A DNA stretch of 64,000 bases from Ornithodoros turicata (taxonomy: Eukaryota > Arthropoda > Arachnida > Ixodida > Argasidae), in NCBI RefSeq assembly GCF_037126465.1, contig NC_088205.1, positions 29,061,482-29,125,481 of the forward strand. Direction: 5' to 3'. The notes beneath the pieces are model-generated. The model had not been told where the DNA came from. It saw nothing but the letters and a program-made list of their open reading frames with translations, and ran no database searches. The translations under genes were made by a program, and so were the position numbers. Shown piece after piece: positions 1-11,639 of this stretch. Position 1 is the first letter of the stretch. Each line of letters begins with the position of its first letter.

Positions 1-650
1 GGTGCATAAATCGAAACGATGTCCCACATATGGATGCTCATCAGCAGTACCCCTAGCGGTGCCTGCACATAACTCTCCTGAGACCGAAATGCACTACCAT
101 GCACTGTCATGACCGCCCTATTCTAATGCACGGAAGCCCATGTTTTCGCGCTCTGTTTATTTTTTTACACTGAGTATGGCTTCCAGGTATGGCTTCCCTT
201 GTAGCTTTCGCACGCATAAATACGCCGTCGTGCCCCACCGGAAGTTCCTCGGCTTGGTAGACAACGAGTTACATGTAAAAATGCGGGTCACGTTTTTCTG
301 CACACACCTGTACTTCGATGCGGTGACGGGCTACCACCGAAGGATATGGAGTACACCAACAGAGACCTTAAAGGTTTCGGTCGAGGGGAGTGGAGGGAAC
401 GGAAGTGCGACTGTTCGGAATCCACCCAGCGGCACTTGCTGTCTTGCAAGCACCACCCAGCCTTGGCTGGTGTATTTACAGTGGCCATCCCCCGACAGCG
501 CACATGCTCTTGGGTAAGCCGTTCGGTTCTCGAAGAGCACATCTCGAGAAAATTGTCTCAAGCGCTGCAGCTGTAACAGCATCTGCTAGACCTTCTGCTA
601 TGCATTTCGACTTCTAAAAATGTTCTAAGTGCGACATCTTGCGTTTATAG

Positions 651-1087
651 GGCACGCCGTCCTTTACTGAAGTACTTGCAGCTCACTTGAGGGATGAGGC
701 TGACATCAGCATTGAAGTGACTACAGGTACAGTAATTTTACCTTAGAGTGATTATTTCTTCGTGTGTTTATTGTTGCCCGTTAAAAAATGTGAAGTACAA
801 ATCCAACCACAGGAACGCTGAACCAGATGCATGCAGTTATAGGAATGAGCAACACAGTGTTTCTGGTGAGTTTCACAAATTTTACGAAGGGATGAAATGT
901 CATTTTGTTAGTCAACGTGTAATATTCCTTCCTTGTGTTGCTTTAGCATCCGAAATGGTTAGTGCCTATAGCTCCAGATGTGCGGAATGACACTTGTGAC
1001 TTCGTTCCACTGTTCGTGCAACTGTTAACCAGCCTCATAACTTCGTTGACGCATCATATATACTGGCAATCTAAAAACGGCGTCTAA
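651..1087 (+). CDS. Putative 3'-terminal exons of an unidentified host gene
   Basis: Three exons can be chained with compatible phases: 651-726 (acceptor ...TTTATAG, donor G|GTACAG, ends in phase 1), 813-865 (acceptor ...CCACAG, donor CTG|GTGAGT, ends in phase 0) and 947-1087 (acceptor ...GCTTTAG, open for 46 codons to TAA at 1085-1087). The joined frame contains short blocks such as TPSFTEVLAAHL, MHAVIGMSNTVF and HPKWLVPIAPDV, which look like ordinary protein. An AATAAA polyadenylation signal overlaps the stop (1086-1091). A further open stretch at about 391-509, ending at a G|GTAAGC donor, may be an upstream exon, but its phase does not join cleanly to 651, so an exon is missing or the chain is wrong. 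I do not recognise the family. The 5' part would lie left of the window. The support is splice-site and phase consistency only. Confidence 0.38.
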
Positions 1088-1281
1088 TAAATGTAATACA
1101 CATAATAACTTTGCATTGTTACGTTCCATATTGCGCCATTGTACACCTTGCCTCTTCAGCTTGATCTCTTCTAGGCGAGTGACAAATGCCTTTGGCAGGT
1201 GACTTGCAAGACACCGGAGGACTGGTTCCACCACTGGTGATGCTGGCGCGTAAATCGGCGACGCCGGTTCCGGTATACGAA

Positions 1282-3362
1282 AGTAGTGTATAGTCAGCTC
1301 AAGTATCCGGAAACTCACACAGAGGCCTGGGCGCCATTAATTAGCAATTAGAGCTAACTGGGACCCCCCACATTAATCACCACCCTCCAGTGAGTCATCA
1401 TACTAATTGGGGAGCCTCTAACTCGTGTGCAGACCACTGTGTGAGTTGCCGGGTACTTGAGCTGATAAAAATAAAAAAATGGCATAAACTAAAATAAAAA
1501 GATAAAAATAGGATGGAGAGAAGGAGTTTAGTTGAAGTTCAACGACGCCATCTTGAAGAAAGCGGTCGGGAACGGTCGCTGACCATCGCTGGGCGACGGA
1601 GCACAGAGGCAGGCTGCAAAGCATCTTGCAGTTCCGGACATCCTGTGACGTCTGCTGTGACGTCATCACGGCATGTATGGGCAGGTTAGGACAGCTCTAG
1701 ACATGCGAGCAGAAAAACACTCATAATACAGAGGCTGGGAAAGCAAGAGTATGCTAACCATCAATAGCTAACAACAAAAAGAATTAGTTACACAACAAAT
1801 GAGTCCACCACAATGGGAGCGCAGAACGATGCGACTGCTCCATCCGACAGCCAGGCAGAGAACTGACTCGCAATGGTTTTTTCTTCTGTATAAAGTCCCG
1901 CAGCCGCACCCCCTAGCGGTTACTTTCTCAACAAATCTCAGGACAAAGTTATTAAGAATCACGCCAGCGCTACTCTCGTTTCTAAGGCAGAAGAAGATAG
2001 AAAATGGCGGGGATGCCCGGACAACAGCAACCAGCACCCGACGTGCATGGGCATGAAAATTGCAAACAAAGCGGGGACAAAGTTGGAGAAAGAATTAGTT
2101 ACACAACAAATCAACCCACCACAACAGGAGCGCAGACCGATGCGACTGCTCCATCCGACAGCCAGGCAGAAACTGAGCGAGCGCGGGGACTGCGGAGCAA
2201 CCGAGCGCACGTCTGCTCTCCGTGACATCCAGCGAGCAACTGACTGGGGCGCCGTGCCGCGGCCGCTACGCATGCGCGCGCTCTTAGCGCCCTCTGCGGC
2301 GACCACCTACGAGGGGCTAAGAGAGAAGAGCATTCCTGCACCCTCTTCTTGCGTTGCTCATTGGTCGTGACATCATCCCATTGTCCCAAGCCTGCACAGT
2401 TTTTTTTTTCCACACGGTCGACACAACTGGACAATGTCAATCTGCAATGAAGCAGTGGCATGATATCATCATGCACCTGCGTGGCTCAAGGACGCGTATG
2501 CTCTAGAGAGGGGACCTATTATTTATTGAATCACCATCCCAAGATTATTTCCTTTATTCTTCTATAATGATTGCATAGGAAACTATTACGAATTCCAAAG
2601 TCTTACTAAATGAGACTTGCAAAAGAATAAAATATCCTAACACGTAACTCCATCAATGGCTAATAAGAGGACTAGGCACTCAACAAGTCAACACAGAGTA
2701 CGGGTAACAAGGAGCGCAGAACGATGCGTCTACTCAATCTGACAGCCAGGCACGGAACTGAATCGTAATGCTTTCTCTCCTCTATAAAGTCATGCATCTG
2801 TCCTTCTGAACTAATTTAATCGCAAAATTATTAAGAATTGTTCTAGCACTATTCCCATTCAGGGCAGCACTATCAACATCGTCAAGACAAGAATGTTCCT
2901 TGTCAAAAAATAAAAAAAATACAAAGCGTCAACAAAGGAAAGCATGCATGTCGGGGTATGTCAGGACACGTGAGGAGAAATCGCACGACTGCTGGGCAAC
3001 AGAGGAAAACAAATACAGAGACACTTGAACAGAGTGAAAAAGACACTCACCATCATTTTTCACGTTTACCGCATTCCCTCATTGTAAATCCGTTCGTCAC
3101 AAAATCCACCACAATCGTCACACACCATTCACCAGTGTCGAACCACACATCCGCACCCCACCAGAGGCAGACGGAACCCCACTGAAGCTACGCTCTTCCA
3201 CTAATTGCCAACGCAATTGCTAGGAACAGAATTAATGCGTCCACACCCGTCAGTGTCCAATCCCAGTCCCGTCCGTGTCTACTCCATCTGACAGCCAGGC
3301 ACGGAACTGAATCGTAATGCTTTTTCTCCTCTATAAAGTCATGCATCTGTCCCTCTGAGCTA
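1282..3362 (+). repeat. Left arm of the giant foldback, outer part
   Basis: This part is the reverse complement of about 18780-19908. It carries successive diverged modules, each containing the block GACAGCCAGGCA followed by a TATAAAG-containing stretch and a cassette with AAATTATTAAGAA. A local duplication at about 3270-3360 restarts the module (CTCCATCTGACAGCCAGGCA) just before the arm is interrupted. Several small ORFs here have mirror-image copies in the right arm. They show no recognisable domain and are not annotated as genes. Confidence 0.75.
1800..3360 (+). repeat. Diverged tandem modules with TATA-like boxes
   Basis: Copies of one module begin near 1808, 2113, 2708 and 3281 (and again, after the insertion, near 10720). 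Each has a GCGCAGA(A/C)CGATGCG or GAGAGCCAGGCAG-like block, then a TATAAAG or GATAAAG box, then CTAGCGGTTACT or a related block, then a conserved AAATTATTAAGAA segment. The TATA-like boxes sit at a fixed place in each module and could be promoters, but no transcript unit is apparent. Module copies are clearly diverged, so the array is old. Confidence 0.6.
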
Positions 3363-3524
3363 CAGTCGAACCTCGTTATAGCGAAGTCTAACGGGAACCG
3401 CGAATTTGTTCGTTATATCCGAAATTCGTACTAAAAGAATACCTCCAAAAATTGTAGGAGATTGCCACTAAGCTGCTAACAAGTGCGTGCACCACGTTGT
3501 GGTATGATACAGTCAGGCTACAAC
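3363..3524 (+). mobile_element. End of a TIR DNA transposon (fragment)
   Basis: Immediately after a TA dinucleotide the sequence CAGTCGAACCTCGTTATAGC begins, which resembles the inverted-repeat end of TA-targeting DNA transposons. It starts exactly where homology with the right arm stops, so it marks an insertion. No matching right end is found before the LINE, so this is a truncated copy. Confidence 0.35.
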
Positions 3525-4509
3525 CAGGGTGTCGAACCGCAAAAAATACGGGTTCGGTTCGGGTTCGCGTTGTTTTGATTTCGTTCCGGTTCAGTTCCGG
3601 TTCGGCCAGGCCAGAAATCGAACCGGTTCAACGTTTCCGTTATATATGTTCCATAAAACTGCTTTTATCAGGAAATGCGTGGCTAATAGCTTACTGCTGT
3701 TGTCTGCATTGACGTCTCTAGCGGTGAGGTAGCCCTTTAGTGAGAGAAATGAGAAATGGATGAACACTTATTGCAACTAGAGTTCACGCTGTTGAAGTGG
3801 TGTAGTCCTGCTACTTTCTGTTCCCAAAATATTTTTTTTCACACGCACAGTGCCAGCAAGATACACTTAAAGGAAGCCTAATAAGATGGACAGCGTAACA
3901 TTGACGACAGTACTTGCCGGCAAACTGCCTTCGCAGCGTGAATCGATCTGAAACCGTACTGAAGCATGTCGAAAATAAGCCTGCAAGCCTTACTCTGTCC
4001 GAGCTCACAGCAGTGTACTTGTTAATCCACAACACAACGGCAATGTGTCACGACGACACAACTGCGCTACCAATAAGCAGAACCACATTTACTTTTCAAA
4101 GCACGACCAATCCAACAGGCACCGTTCTGCGTACGCTCCTTCTCCACTTCTCATGTTTCTGACTTGTTTAATTTGTGCTGCTCACGTGTAAAGGGAAATC
4201 TTGGGCGCTTATTTGATCACATATTCGTCCTGTAGAGCTATATAACTGGCCTACTCCATTCGTGTTTCATTCGTCCGCGTGGCACCTGGTCTCTGAAGAG
4301 TAGACGCCGCACCACGTGCGTGGGGCGCTAGCCGCGGCACTCACAAGGACAACTGCGCTTCAACATGTTAAAAAGACGCTGAGAGTATACTTACTATACG
4401 TCGTCGTCTGACTGCTAGGTGAACATTTCTGAAGTTTATGATATAGGCGCGTGATGATGATGCCAATGTGTCTTCGTTCGGGGATAGAGAGGAACTCTTA
4501 TGCTGACTT
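3525..4509 (+). mobile_element. hAT-like end fragment and unassigned insertion DNA
   Basis: CAGGGTGTCGAACCG at 3525 is followed by GGTTCGGTTCGGGTTCG-type sequence. The same end, inverted, occurs at about 34660-34682 (GGTTCGACACCCTG). This is a typical hAT-like terminus, but its partner end is not visible before 4510. The rest, to about 4509, lacks a recognisable gene and has no counterpart in the right arm of the giant foldback. Confidence 0.3.
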
Positions 4510-4620
4510 CTTTTTTTCTTTTTTTTTTCCGTTTCCATCAAGAGATGGCGGTGGTCCCAGACAAAAAGCTGCCATGATGCAGCTTGAAAACGCCTGGGGA
4601 CCGCGACGTCAATAGCAGTG
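4510..4620 (-). mobile_element. Probable 3' end of the minus-strand LINE
   Basis: Read on the minus strand, this stretch ends in an A-rich tail (rc of the T-rich run at 4509-4530) preceded by sequence like CCACCGCCATCTCTTGATGG, a LINE-like 3' end. It would join directly to the LINE 3' untranslated region at 7899-8216 if the foldback element between them were absent. The assignment is an inference from the order and from the flanking direct repeat. Confidence 0.4.
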
Positions 4621-7600
4621 GGGTAGTTTCATTTTAAATCGAACAACGTGTGAAAGTCGTATTTTTTAATTCGTCCGGAAAAAATATATGTTAGAGGACA
4701 GCACAAACGACGCAAATCGCGCCACGTGCGACGCTCGTGAGTGTAGTAGTTTCCGCGTAGGAGAGGGGGAAAGTCTGAGGCTGCTTGAGCACGCTTTCTT
4801 CTGGACCGACTTTGACGGGATCTAGCACCGCTAATTTTATGTCTAGGAACTGGAGGTTTTTTGTGATTATAGGCTGCACCATAGACACTGTCGACAGTCA
4901 CCCACAGAACTCTAAGAGCCACAGATTTTCTGTTAAAAAATGCCAAACTTGGCGTAAACGTTCAAAAAGGCCAAACTTTGTTACCAATTTGCTTCATGAC
5001 GGAATCTCTGAGAACATCGAGCTTAGTGCCATTCGATAGGACATTGAAAGAGCTTTTGTGCTGTATAGAGCTCATTTTCTTCAGCCCAGTTATTTATGTG
5101 TTATTAGCTTGAGAATCACACATAGTAGGCGAAAATTGCCAATGTTGCATCTCAGTTTTCTCAAAAATGCCATCTTCGATTTCCTTGATTATTTTTCAAA
5201 AGGTGGCGTCATGTCTCTACTTTAGACGCCAAGTGACACAATATTTTATTTTTGCCTGAGAGACGCGCAGCGATTTTTTTTGTGAGGCAGGGTGCACGAG
5301 GCTGCGGCCTTGCGCGCCCCACCCGCGAGCACGCGACTTTCAACCTCTTCTTTGCTACAGGTGTCCCGCTGACGGAAAAATCAATGACCACACTGCGTGA
5401 GCTTGTTGTAGTGCCCCCAGAGCATCACTTTACGTTTACCCAATGGCCTCCCAGTTCCGTCAGGCTCATTCAAACCGTGGGAGAGTACATGAGTTGCCTG
5501 TGCGCCCTTGACGAGAAGCCCCAGTTCGACGAACATACCGACAAAGCAGTGAGAAGAAACGAAGCGCTTCGTAGAGATCTTTATCCACTGGTAACATCTT
5601 AGCTTTTGTTTCAGGTTTCCACCAGTACCCCAGGAAGTGTGAATGTCACATCCTTCTCATTGGTAAAAGAACGAAAACCGAAAGTTTCGAACAACGTAAA
5701 ATGTGCCCATTGCGAGATCCCTGCAGGTGGTGGCTGCCACCATTGGATTAGCATCATCCGATAGCTTTACACATGTCCTTTCACATGATATAAAGTGAAT
5801 GGGTTCAAGCGCATGGATGCCAGAAGGACTACTGAAGACCACACCGAGGGTTTAAGGTACCTACGGCTACCGGAAACGAGGGATTTTAGTTGTGCGTTGT
5901 TCTGTCGGAAATTTTGATTCTCACGGTGACACTGACACATCTCGGTGAGGGCGAACGTGTTATACTTGAGAGCAGCAACTGTCATCACAGCGGTCTTTCG
6001 GGTTTTGCACCACTCGTCGTGGTTCCGAAATAACGCTACGGAGCATAAAACTAATTAAAGAGAGCATGCACACCTTCGGAACTATCACTTATTGCGCCCA
6101 AGTTAAGAGGCGACTGCAACCACGCGACCACAAATTTGTATTCTCAGGTGTTGTAACTTTCTGTCCCCTGTGGCCGTAGTTCTGCCTTCTTAATATTAAC
6201 TCGCACGACAGCCTCATAGCGCGCGTATGTGCATTTCCTCAAGCACATGTGCGGGAAAATAGTGAATATGCGCACGTGCGTATACGCACACGTCGTGCGT
6301 GCGACTCCCATGAAAGTGCGTAATAGCAAGTTCAAGTCGCCCACGAAAGTATACGTATTGTCCTGCGTCTCGAAAGGAAAAAATAAACATACGTACCATA
6401 AGTGCAAAATAAGTACATAATGCAACACCTGGCATTAAATTACAAAGCAAAGACTACGAAGCAAAACGCGCTCGTAAACATACGAAGAGCGCCTTTGTGT
6501 GGAAAAATCGCTCCGCGGAAAGGTAGCCTTACGTCTCAATCAAAAAGAGAAAAGGTACTTTACCAGCAGCGCAAAGTACCGGCATAATTCTACCCCTGTG
6601 GAATAAATCGTGAAAAACATTCCGGCTTTTTAGAAATAATTAAGATCGAACATGCAAAATTTTCGCGTACCACTCGTGGTTTTGCGATACTAGGCGGACA
6701 AAGAATGCGCTTGAACCCAGTCACTTTATATCATGTGAAAGGTCATGTCTAAAGCTATCGGATGATGCTAATCCAATGGTGGCAGCCACCACCTGCAGGG
6801 GTCTCGCAATGGGCATATTTTACGTTTTTCGAAACTTTCGGTTTTCGTTCTTTTACCAATGAGAAGGATGTGCCTTTCACACTGCCTGAGGGACTGGCGG
6901 CAACCTGAAACAAAAGCTAAGATGTTACCAGTGAATAAAGATCTCTACGAAGCGCTTCCTTTCTTCTCACTGCTTTGTCGGTATGTTCGTCGAACCGGGG
7001 CTTCTCGTCAAGGGCGCACAGGCAACTCATGTACTCTCCCACGGTTTGAATGAGCCTGACGGAACTGGGAGGCCATTGGGTAAACGTAAAGTGATGCTCT
7101 AGAGACACTACAACAAGCTCACGCAGTGTGGCCATTGATTTCTCCGTCAGCGGGACACTTGTAGCAAAGAAGAGGTTGAAGGTCGCGTGCTCGTGGGTGG
7201 AGCGCGCAAGGCCTCAGCCTCGTGCACCTTGCCTGACAAAAAAAATCGCTGCGCGTCTCTCAGGCAAAAATAAAAGATTGTCTCACTGGGCGTCTAAAGT
7301 AGAGACATGACGCCACCATTTGAAAAATAATCAAGGAAATCGAAGATGGCATTTTTGAGAAAACTGAGATGCAACATTGGCAATTTTCGCCTACCATGTG
7401 TGATTCTCAAGCTAAGAACACAGAAACAACTGGGCTGAGAAAAATGAGCTCTATACAGCACGAAAGCTCTTCCAATGTCCTATCGAACTGCACTAAGCTC
7501 GATGTTCTCAGAGGTTCTGTCATGAAGCAAATTGGTAACAAAGTTTTGCCTTTTTGAACGTTTACGCCAAGTTTGGCATTTTTTAACAGAAAATCTGTGG

Positions 7601-7898
7601 CTCTCAGAGTTCTGTGGGTAACTGTGGACAGTGTCTATGGTGCAGCCTATAACCACAAAAAACCTCCAGTTCGTAGACATAAAATTAGCGGTGCTAGATC
7701 CCGTCAAAGTCGGTCCAGAAGAAAGCGTGCTCAAGCAGCATCAGACTTTCCCCCTCTCCTATTCGGAAACTACTACACGCACGAGCGTCGCACGTGGCGC
7801 GATTTGCGTCGTTTGAGCTGTCCTCTAACATATATTTTTTCTGGGCGAATTAAAAAATACGACTTTAACACGTTGTTCGATTTAAAATGAAACTACCC
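4621..7898. mobile_element. Second foldback element with 1.2-kb arms
   Basis: GGGTAGTTTCATTTTAAATC at 4621 is mirrored exactly at the other end (to 7898). The arms run about 4621-5815 and 6708-7898, separated by about 890 bp of spacer. Flanking direct repeats AGTG occur at 4617-4620 and 7899-7902 (possibly CAGTG), consistent with a short target duplication. Both arms encode the same small ORF in mirror orientation (5384-5602 plus; 6917-7135 minus; starts M(T/A)TLRELVVV), with a few substitutions. That ORF has no domain I recognise and may be part of the arm rather than a gene. The element lies in the putative LINE 3' region. Confidence 0.72.
5816..6707. other. Spacer of the 3.3-kb foldback
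   Basis: This is unique sequence between the two arms. It is rich in CGTACGT/ACGCACG-type alternating runs around 6220-6310. No ORF with a recognisable domain and no internal TIR were found. Confidence 0.6.
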
Positions 7899-8216
7899 AG
7901 TGCTAACACATACCAAACAAAGGAAAATAACTGGCATTCACATACGCGACACTTCAGCAACAACCAAATAAGCACATCTGGCATGATTACGTGCATCAAT
8001 AAATTAATTGGTAAACACTCTTACAAAAAGCACCACAATAGCACAGACAGTAACAGCTTTGCTGTAATTACACACACTCATGTCTCTCCCATCATCAATA
8101 ACGGTTTGAACTCGCAACAAAAAACACAGCTACTTGATGATCGATCAGAAAAAACGGAAGAACGCAGGAAATGCCCTCGTAATAATCCAAAAGCGAAAAG
8201 GAGTAATAAAAAAATT
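7899..8216 (-). other. LINE 3' untranslated region (proximal part)
   Basis: On the minus strand this follows the stop codon of the reverse transcriptase ORF at 8217. It has no domain-bearing ORF, and it ends at the AGTG direct repeat of the foldback insertion. Confidence 0.45.
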
Positions 8217-9920
8217 CTAATGTGATTGAAGGATATTTAGGTAGTGTGCACGGAGAGCTTTTTTCGAGACCTTTTTGTAGTCAGGATGTTCGAACAGGTA
8301 ACAGTATTTGTTTAATAACGTTGGTAACTGATAGCGTATCATTTGTGTTCCGTACGTGGTTCGGCATCGCGGAGTCAGCCAAACTTCCCTAGCCCGTGTA
8401 CGAGCAACAGTGTCATTCTTTGTTAAGTGTGACAAAGTGTGCATTTCGTGAATAGCGGCACGACCAAATTTTAACATTACTAAGACTCTGTATTCATATA
8501 AATATGTGACTGAAATTATGCCCAACTTAAGGAAAATTGGCTTGGTATGTGCAATGAAGTGTTCATTACAAATAGCACGAGCTGCTCGTTTTTGGATTAA
8601 TGTCAGTTTGTTGAAGTTCGCCTTTGTGGTCGTTCCCCAAATCAAGTGTCCGTAACAAAGGAGAGAAGAGAAGAGCGCGTTATAAAGGCGTAGCTTAACT
8701 TGCGTAGGTAGTATTGCTTTGCACTTCCACAAAGTACCAGACACCTGCGACAGTTTACTAGATAATTTATCGACGTGTAAGTCCCAGCTCAAGTCATAGG
8801 AAAAAAAGACACCGAGTATCTTGACATTATTCACTAGCTCTATTTCATCACCAGATATAGTCAAAGGAATATTTGTTATGACACGTTTGTTCTTTGGTCT
8901 GAACAAAACGCCCTTTGTCTTTGTTGTATTAATCTGTAGGCAGTTATTGCGTGACCACTCATCTAGTGTCTTGAGTGTCATATTTGCAGTGCGGGATATT
9001 TCATCTGCATCAATGCCAGAAAAGAAAAGACTGGCGTCATCTGCGTAAATTACAAAATGTGCACGAGGGCAAATGTTTACAATATCGTTAATGTAAATAT
9101 TAAATAACAATGGCCCCAATATACTGCCCTGAGGCACGCCGGAAGTGATCTCAAGAACGGAAGATAAGTGGCTTCAACCGACTGTCTTCGGCTGCCAAGA
9201 TACGACTCTATTAGAGTGAGTGGGATACCACGTACACCATAAGAGTGCAATTTTTTTAACAGTACACTGTGATTTAAAGAATCGAAAGCTTTTTTGAAAT
9301 CTACATATACGCCTAATGTTAACCGCTTATTTTCAAAGTCAGTTAAAATAATTTCTTTTTGCCTTAGTAAGGCGAGCTCTGTGGATCGACCTTTGCGAAA
9401 GCCATACTGTGAATCAACTATAACCGAATGTTTTATGAAGAAGGAATCCAACTGAATAAATATCAGCTTTTCCACTAGTTTGGAGAAAACTGGTAAAAGC
9501 GATATAGGCCGATAATTTGCTAATAGCTGCCTTTCTCCACCCTTGTGAATGGCTATCACCTTCGCTATTTGCATCCTTTGTGGAAAGACAGCACTCGAGA
9601 AGCATTTATTAACGATATCCGCCAGCACAGGCGCGACTATATCGCCAACGTATTTAACTGGTCTTATCTGAATGCCAAAAATGTCACAACTCTTACTATT
9701 GCGTAATTGAGACAGTGCAGATAAGACATCGGTTGCATTTACTGGGCAGAGAAAAAAACAATCTTTCACTCGTTCAACTGTCCGTGAGCAGAGAGGCTGT
9801 CTCGCCGTTCTACTAGATACAGCGTTCACGAAATAATCATTGAAATGATCTGCTAGGGCTGAACCAGACACATTCTTCCCGTTAATACAAAGGTCTGAAA
9901 GGTCTGTAAGACCGTTCAGA
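8217..9920 (-). pseudogene. 5'-truncated non-LTR retrotransposon reverse transcriptase, frameshifted
   Basis: Two overlapping minus-strand frames (about 9920-9077 and 9137-8217) together give a LINE reverse transcriptase. The first has the fingers and palm blocks NYRPISLLPVFSKLVEKL, YGFRKGRST and DFKKAFDSLNH. The second resumes with MPQGSILGPLLFNIYIND, then the catalytic YADD motif (IYADDASLF), thumb sequence and a C-terminal tail to the stop at 8217. A frameshift lies between about 9137 and 9200. The block order is that of jockey/CR1-like elements. The endonuclease and ORF1 are absent: the copy stops at about 9920, where foldback-arm sequence resumes, as expected for 5' truncation during target-primed reverse transcription. 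It is inserted in the left arm only. Confidence 0.85.
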
Positions 9921-11639
9921 ACAGCACTATCGACATCGTCAAGACAAGAATGTTCCTTGTCAAAAAAGAAAAAATACAAAGCGTCAACAAAGGAAAGCAT
10001 GCATGTCGGGGCATGTCAGGAGACGTCAGGACAAATGGCGCGACTGCTGGGCAACAGAGGAAGACAAACACAGAGACACTTTAACAGAGTGAAAAAGACA
10101 CTCACCATCATTTTTCACGTTCACCGCATTCCCTCATTGTAAATCCGTTCGTCACAAAATCCACCACAATCGTCACACACCATTCACCAGTGACGAACCA
10201 CACATCCACACCCCATCAGAGGCAGACGGAACCCCACCGAAGCTACGCTCTTCCACTAACGGCCAACGCAATTGCTAGGAACAGAATTAATGCGTCCACA
10301 CCCGTCAGTGTCCAAGAGAGAAGTGAATCATTGAGCCCTCTGCAGGCCGTGCTCTTTGGTCGTGACGTCATCCTATTGTCTCAGGGCTACACTGTTTTTT
10401 TCCACTAATGCTCCTCTGGACAAGGTCCACCTGAAACAATAGTGTCGCGGTATTACGTCATCATGCAGCTGCGTGGCTCAAGGACGCGTACGCTCTAGAC
10501 AGGGGACCTGTTATTTATTGAATCACTATCCCAAGATTATTTCCTTTATTCTACTGTAATGATTGCATAGGGGAACCGTTGCAGAAAAACACCATGCATG
10601 AGAGGTGATTGTAGGAATTAAGCATTTCATTCCCAAAGTCTTACTAAATTAGACTTGCAAAAGAACAAAATATCCTAACACCTTTGATGCCTACATACAA
10701 CGAGCTAATCGAGACATGTCCATCCCTTCCGAGAGCCAGGCAGCTAACTGAATAATGTCGCTTTGTTCCTCGACTGGATAAAGCCATGCACCTGTCCCCC
10801 TTGCGGTTACTCTCTGAACTAAATGAATCGCAAAATTATTAAGAACAGCACTGCTCCCATTCAAGGCAGCACTATCGACATCGTCAAGAATGTTCCTTGT
10901 CAAAAAGGAAAACTACATGTAGAAGGAAAACATGACAGAACAGGTCAGGGCATGTCAGCACATGTTTGTCAGACAACAAGGGGGAAAAAAGCAAAGAGAA
11001 ACACTTGAACAAAGCAGAAAACCAACATCAAACTATTTCTAAGCACACGCACTCCTCTTGTTCAAAAACAGTGCTCATCATAAATCCGTCCAGGACAATA
11101 CACACCATTTTTCTATTGCTACACTTTTTTCCAGTAACGGTCAATGCATTGCTACAAACTGCGTGACATCAGCACATCCTGTCTGAAGAAGACAGCGGCA
11201 AAGACTCCTATTATTTATTGAATCGCAAGATTATTTCCTTTGTCCGATTCTTAATGACGTTCAGTTTTACAATGAAATTCAACAAAAAAAGCACCGTGCA
11301 TATTAGCGATTTTGACCCCAAAGGCTCATCATGGTCATTAGAATCACAACACCAGTAAACTACCACTGCTCTTTTAAATAATAAGTGAGACCACCCAACA
11401 TCATCACCAGGCTTATGTAATACACGTACATGACCCTTGCTATGCTCGTATACTCATTGTCTGAGGCTACACCTGCAAGCAAAGAGGCGCGAAAGCCCGG
11501 GGGCAAAGTTCCATTCACGCACGACGAAGCACAAGACAGAACGCCTTTACGGGAACATGATGGCGTTCCCATCATATTAATGATTATTGCATTGCAGTTT
11601 AGAAAAACTACTACTACAAAAGTATAATTTTAGGAGCCT

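Noticed and set aside
140..617. Overlapping plus ORFs near the window start
   Set aside because: Only the 391-509 stretch looks protein-like, and it does not join in phase to the next exon, so it is mentioned but not annotated as a gene.
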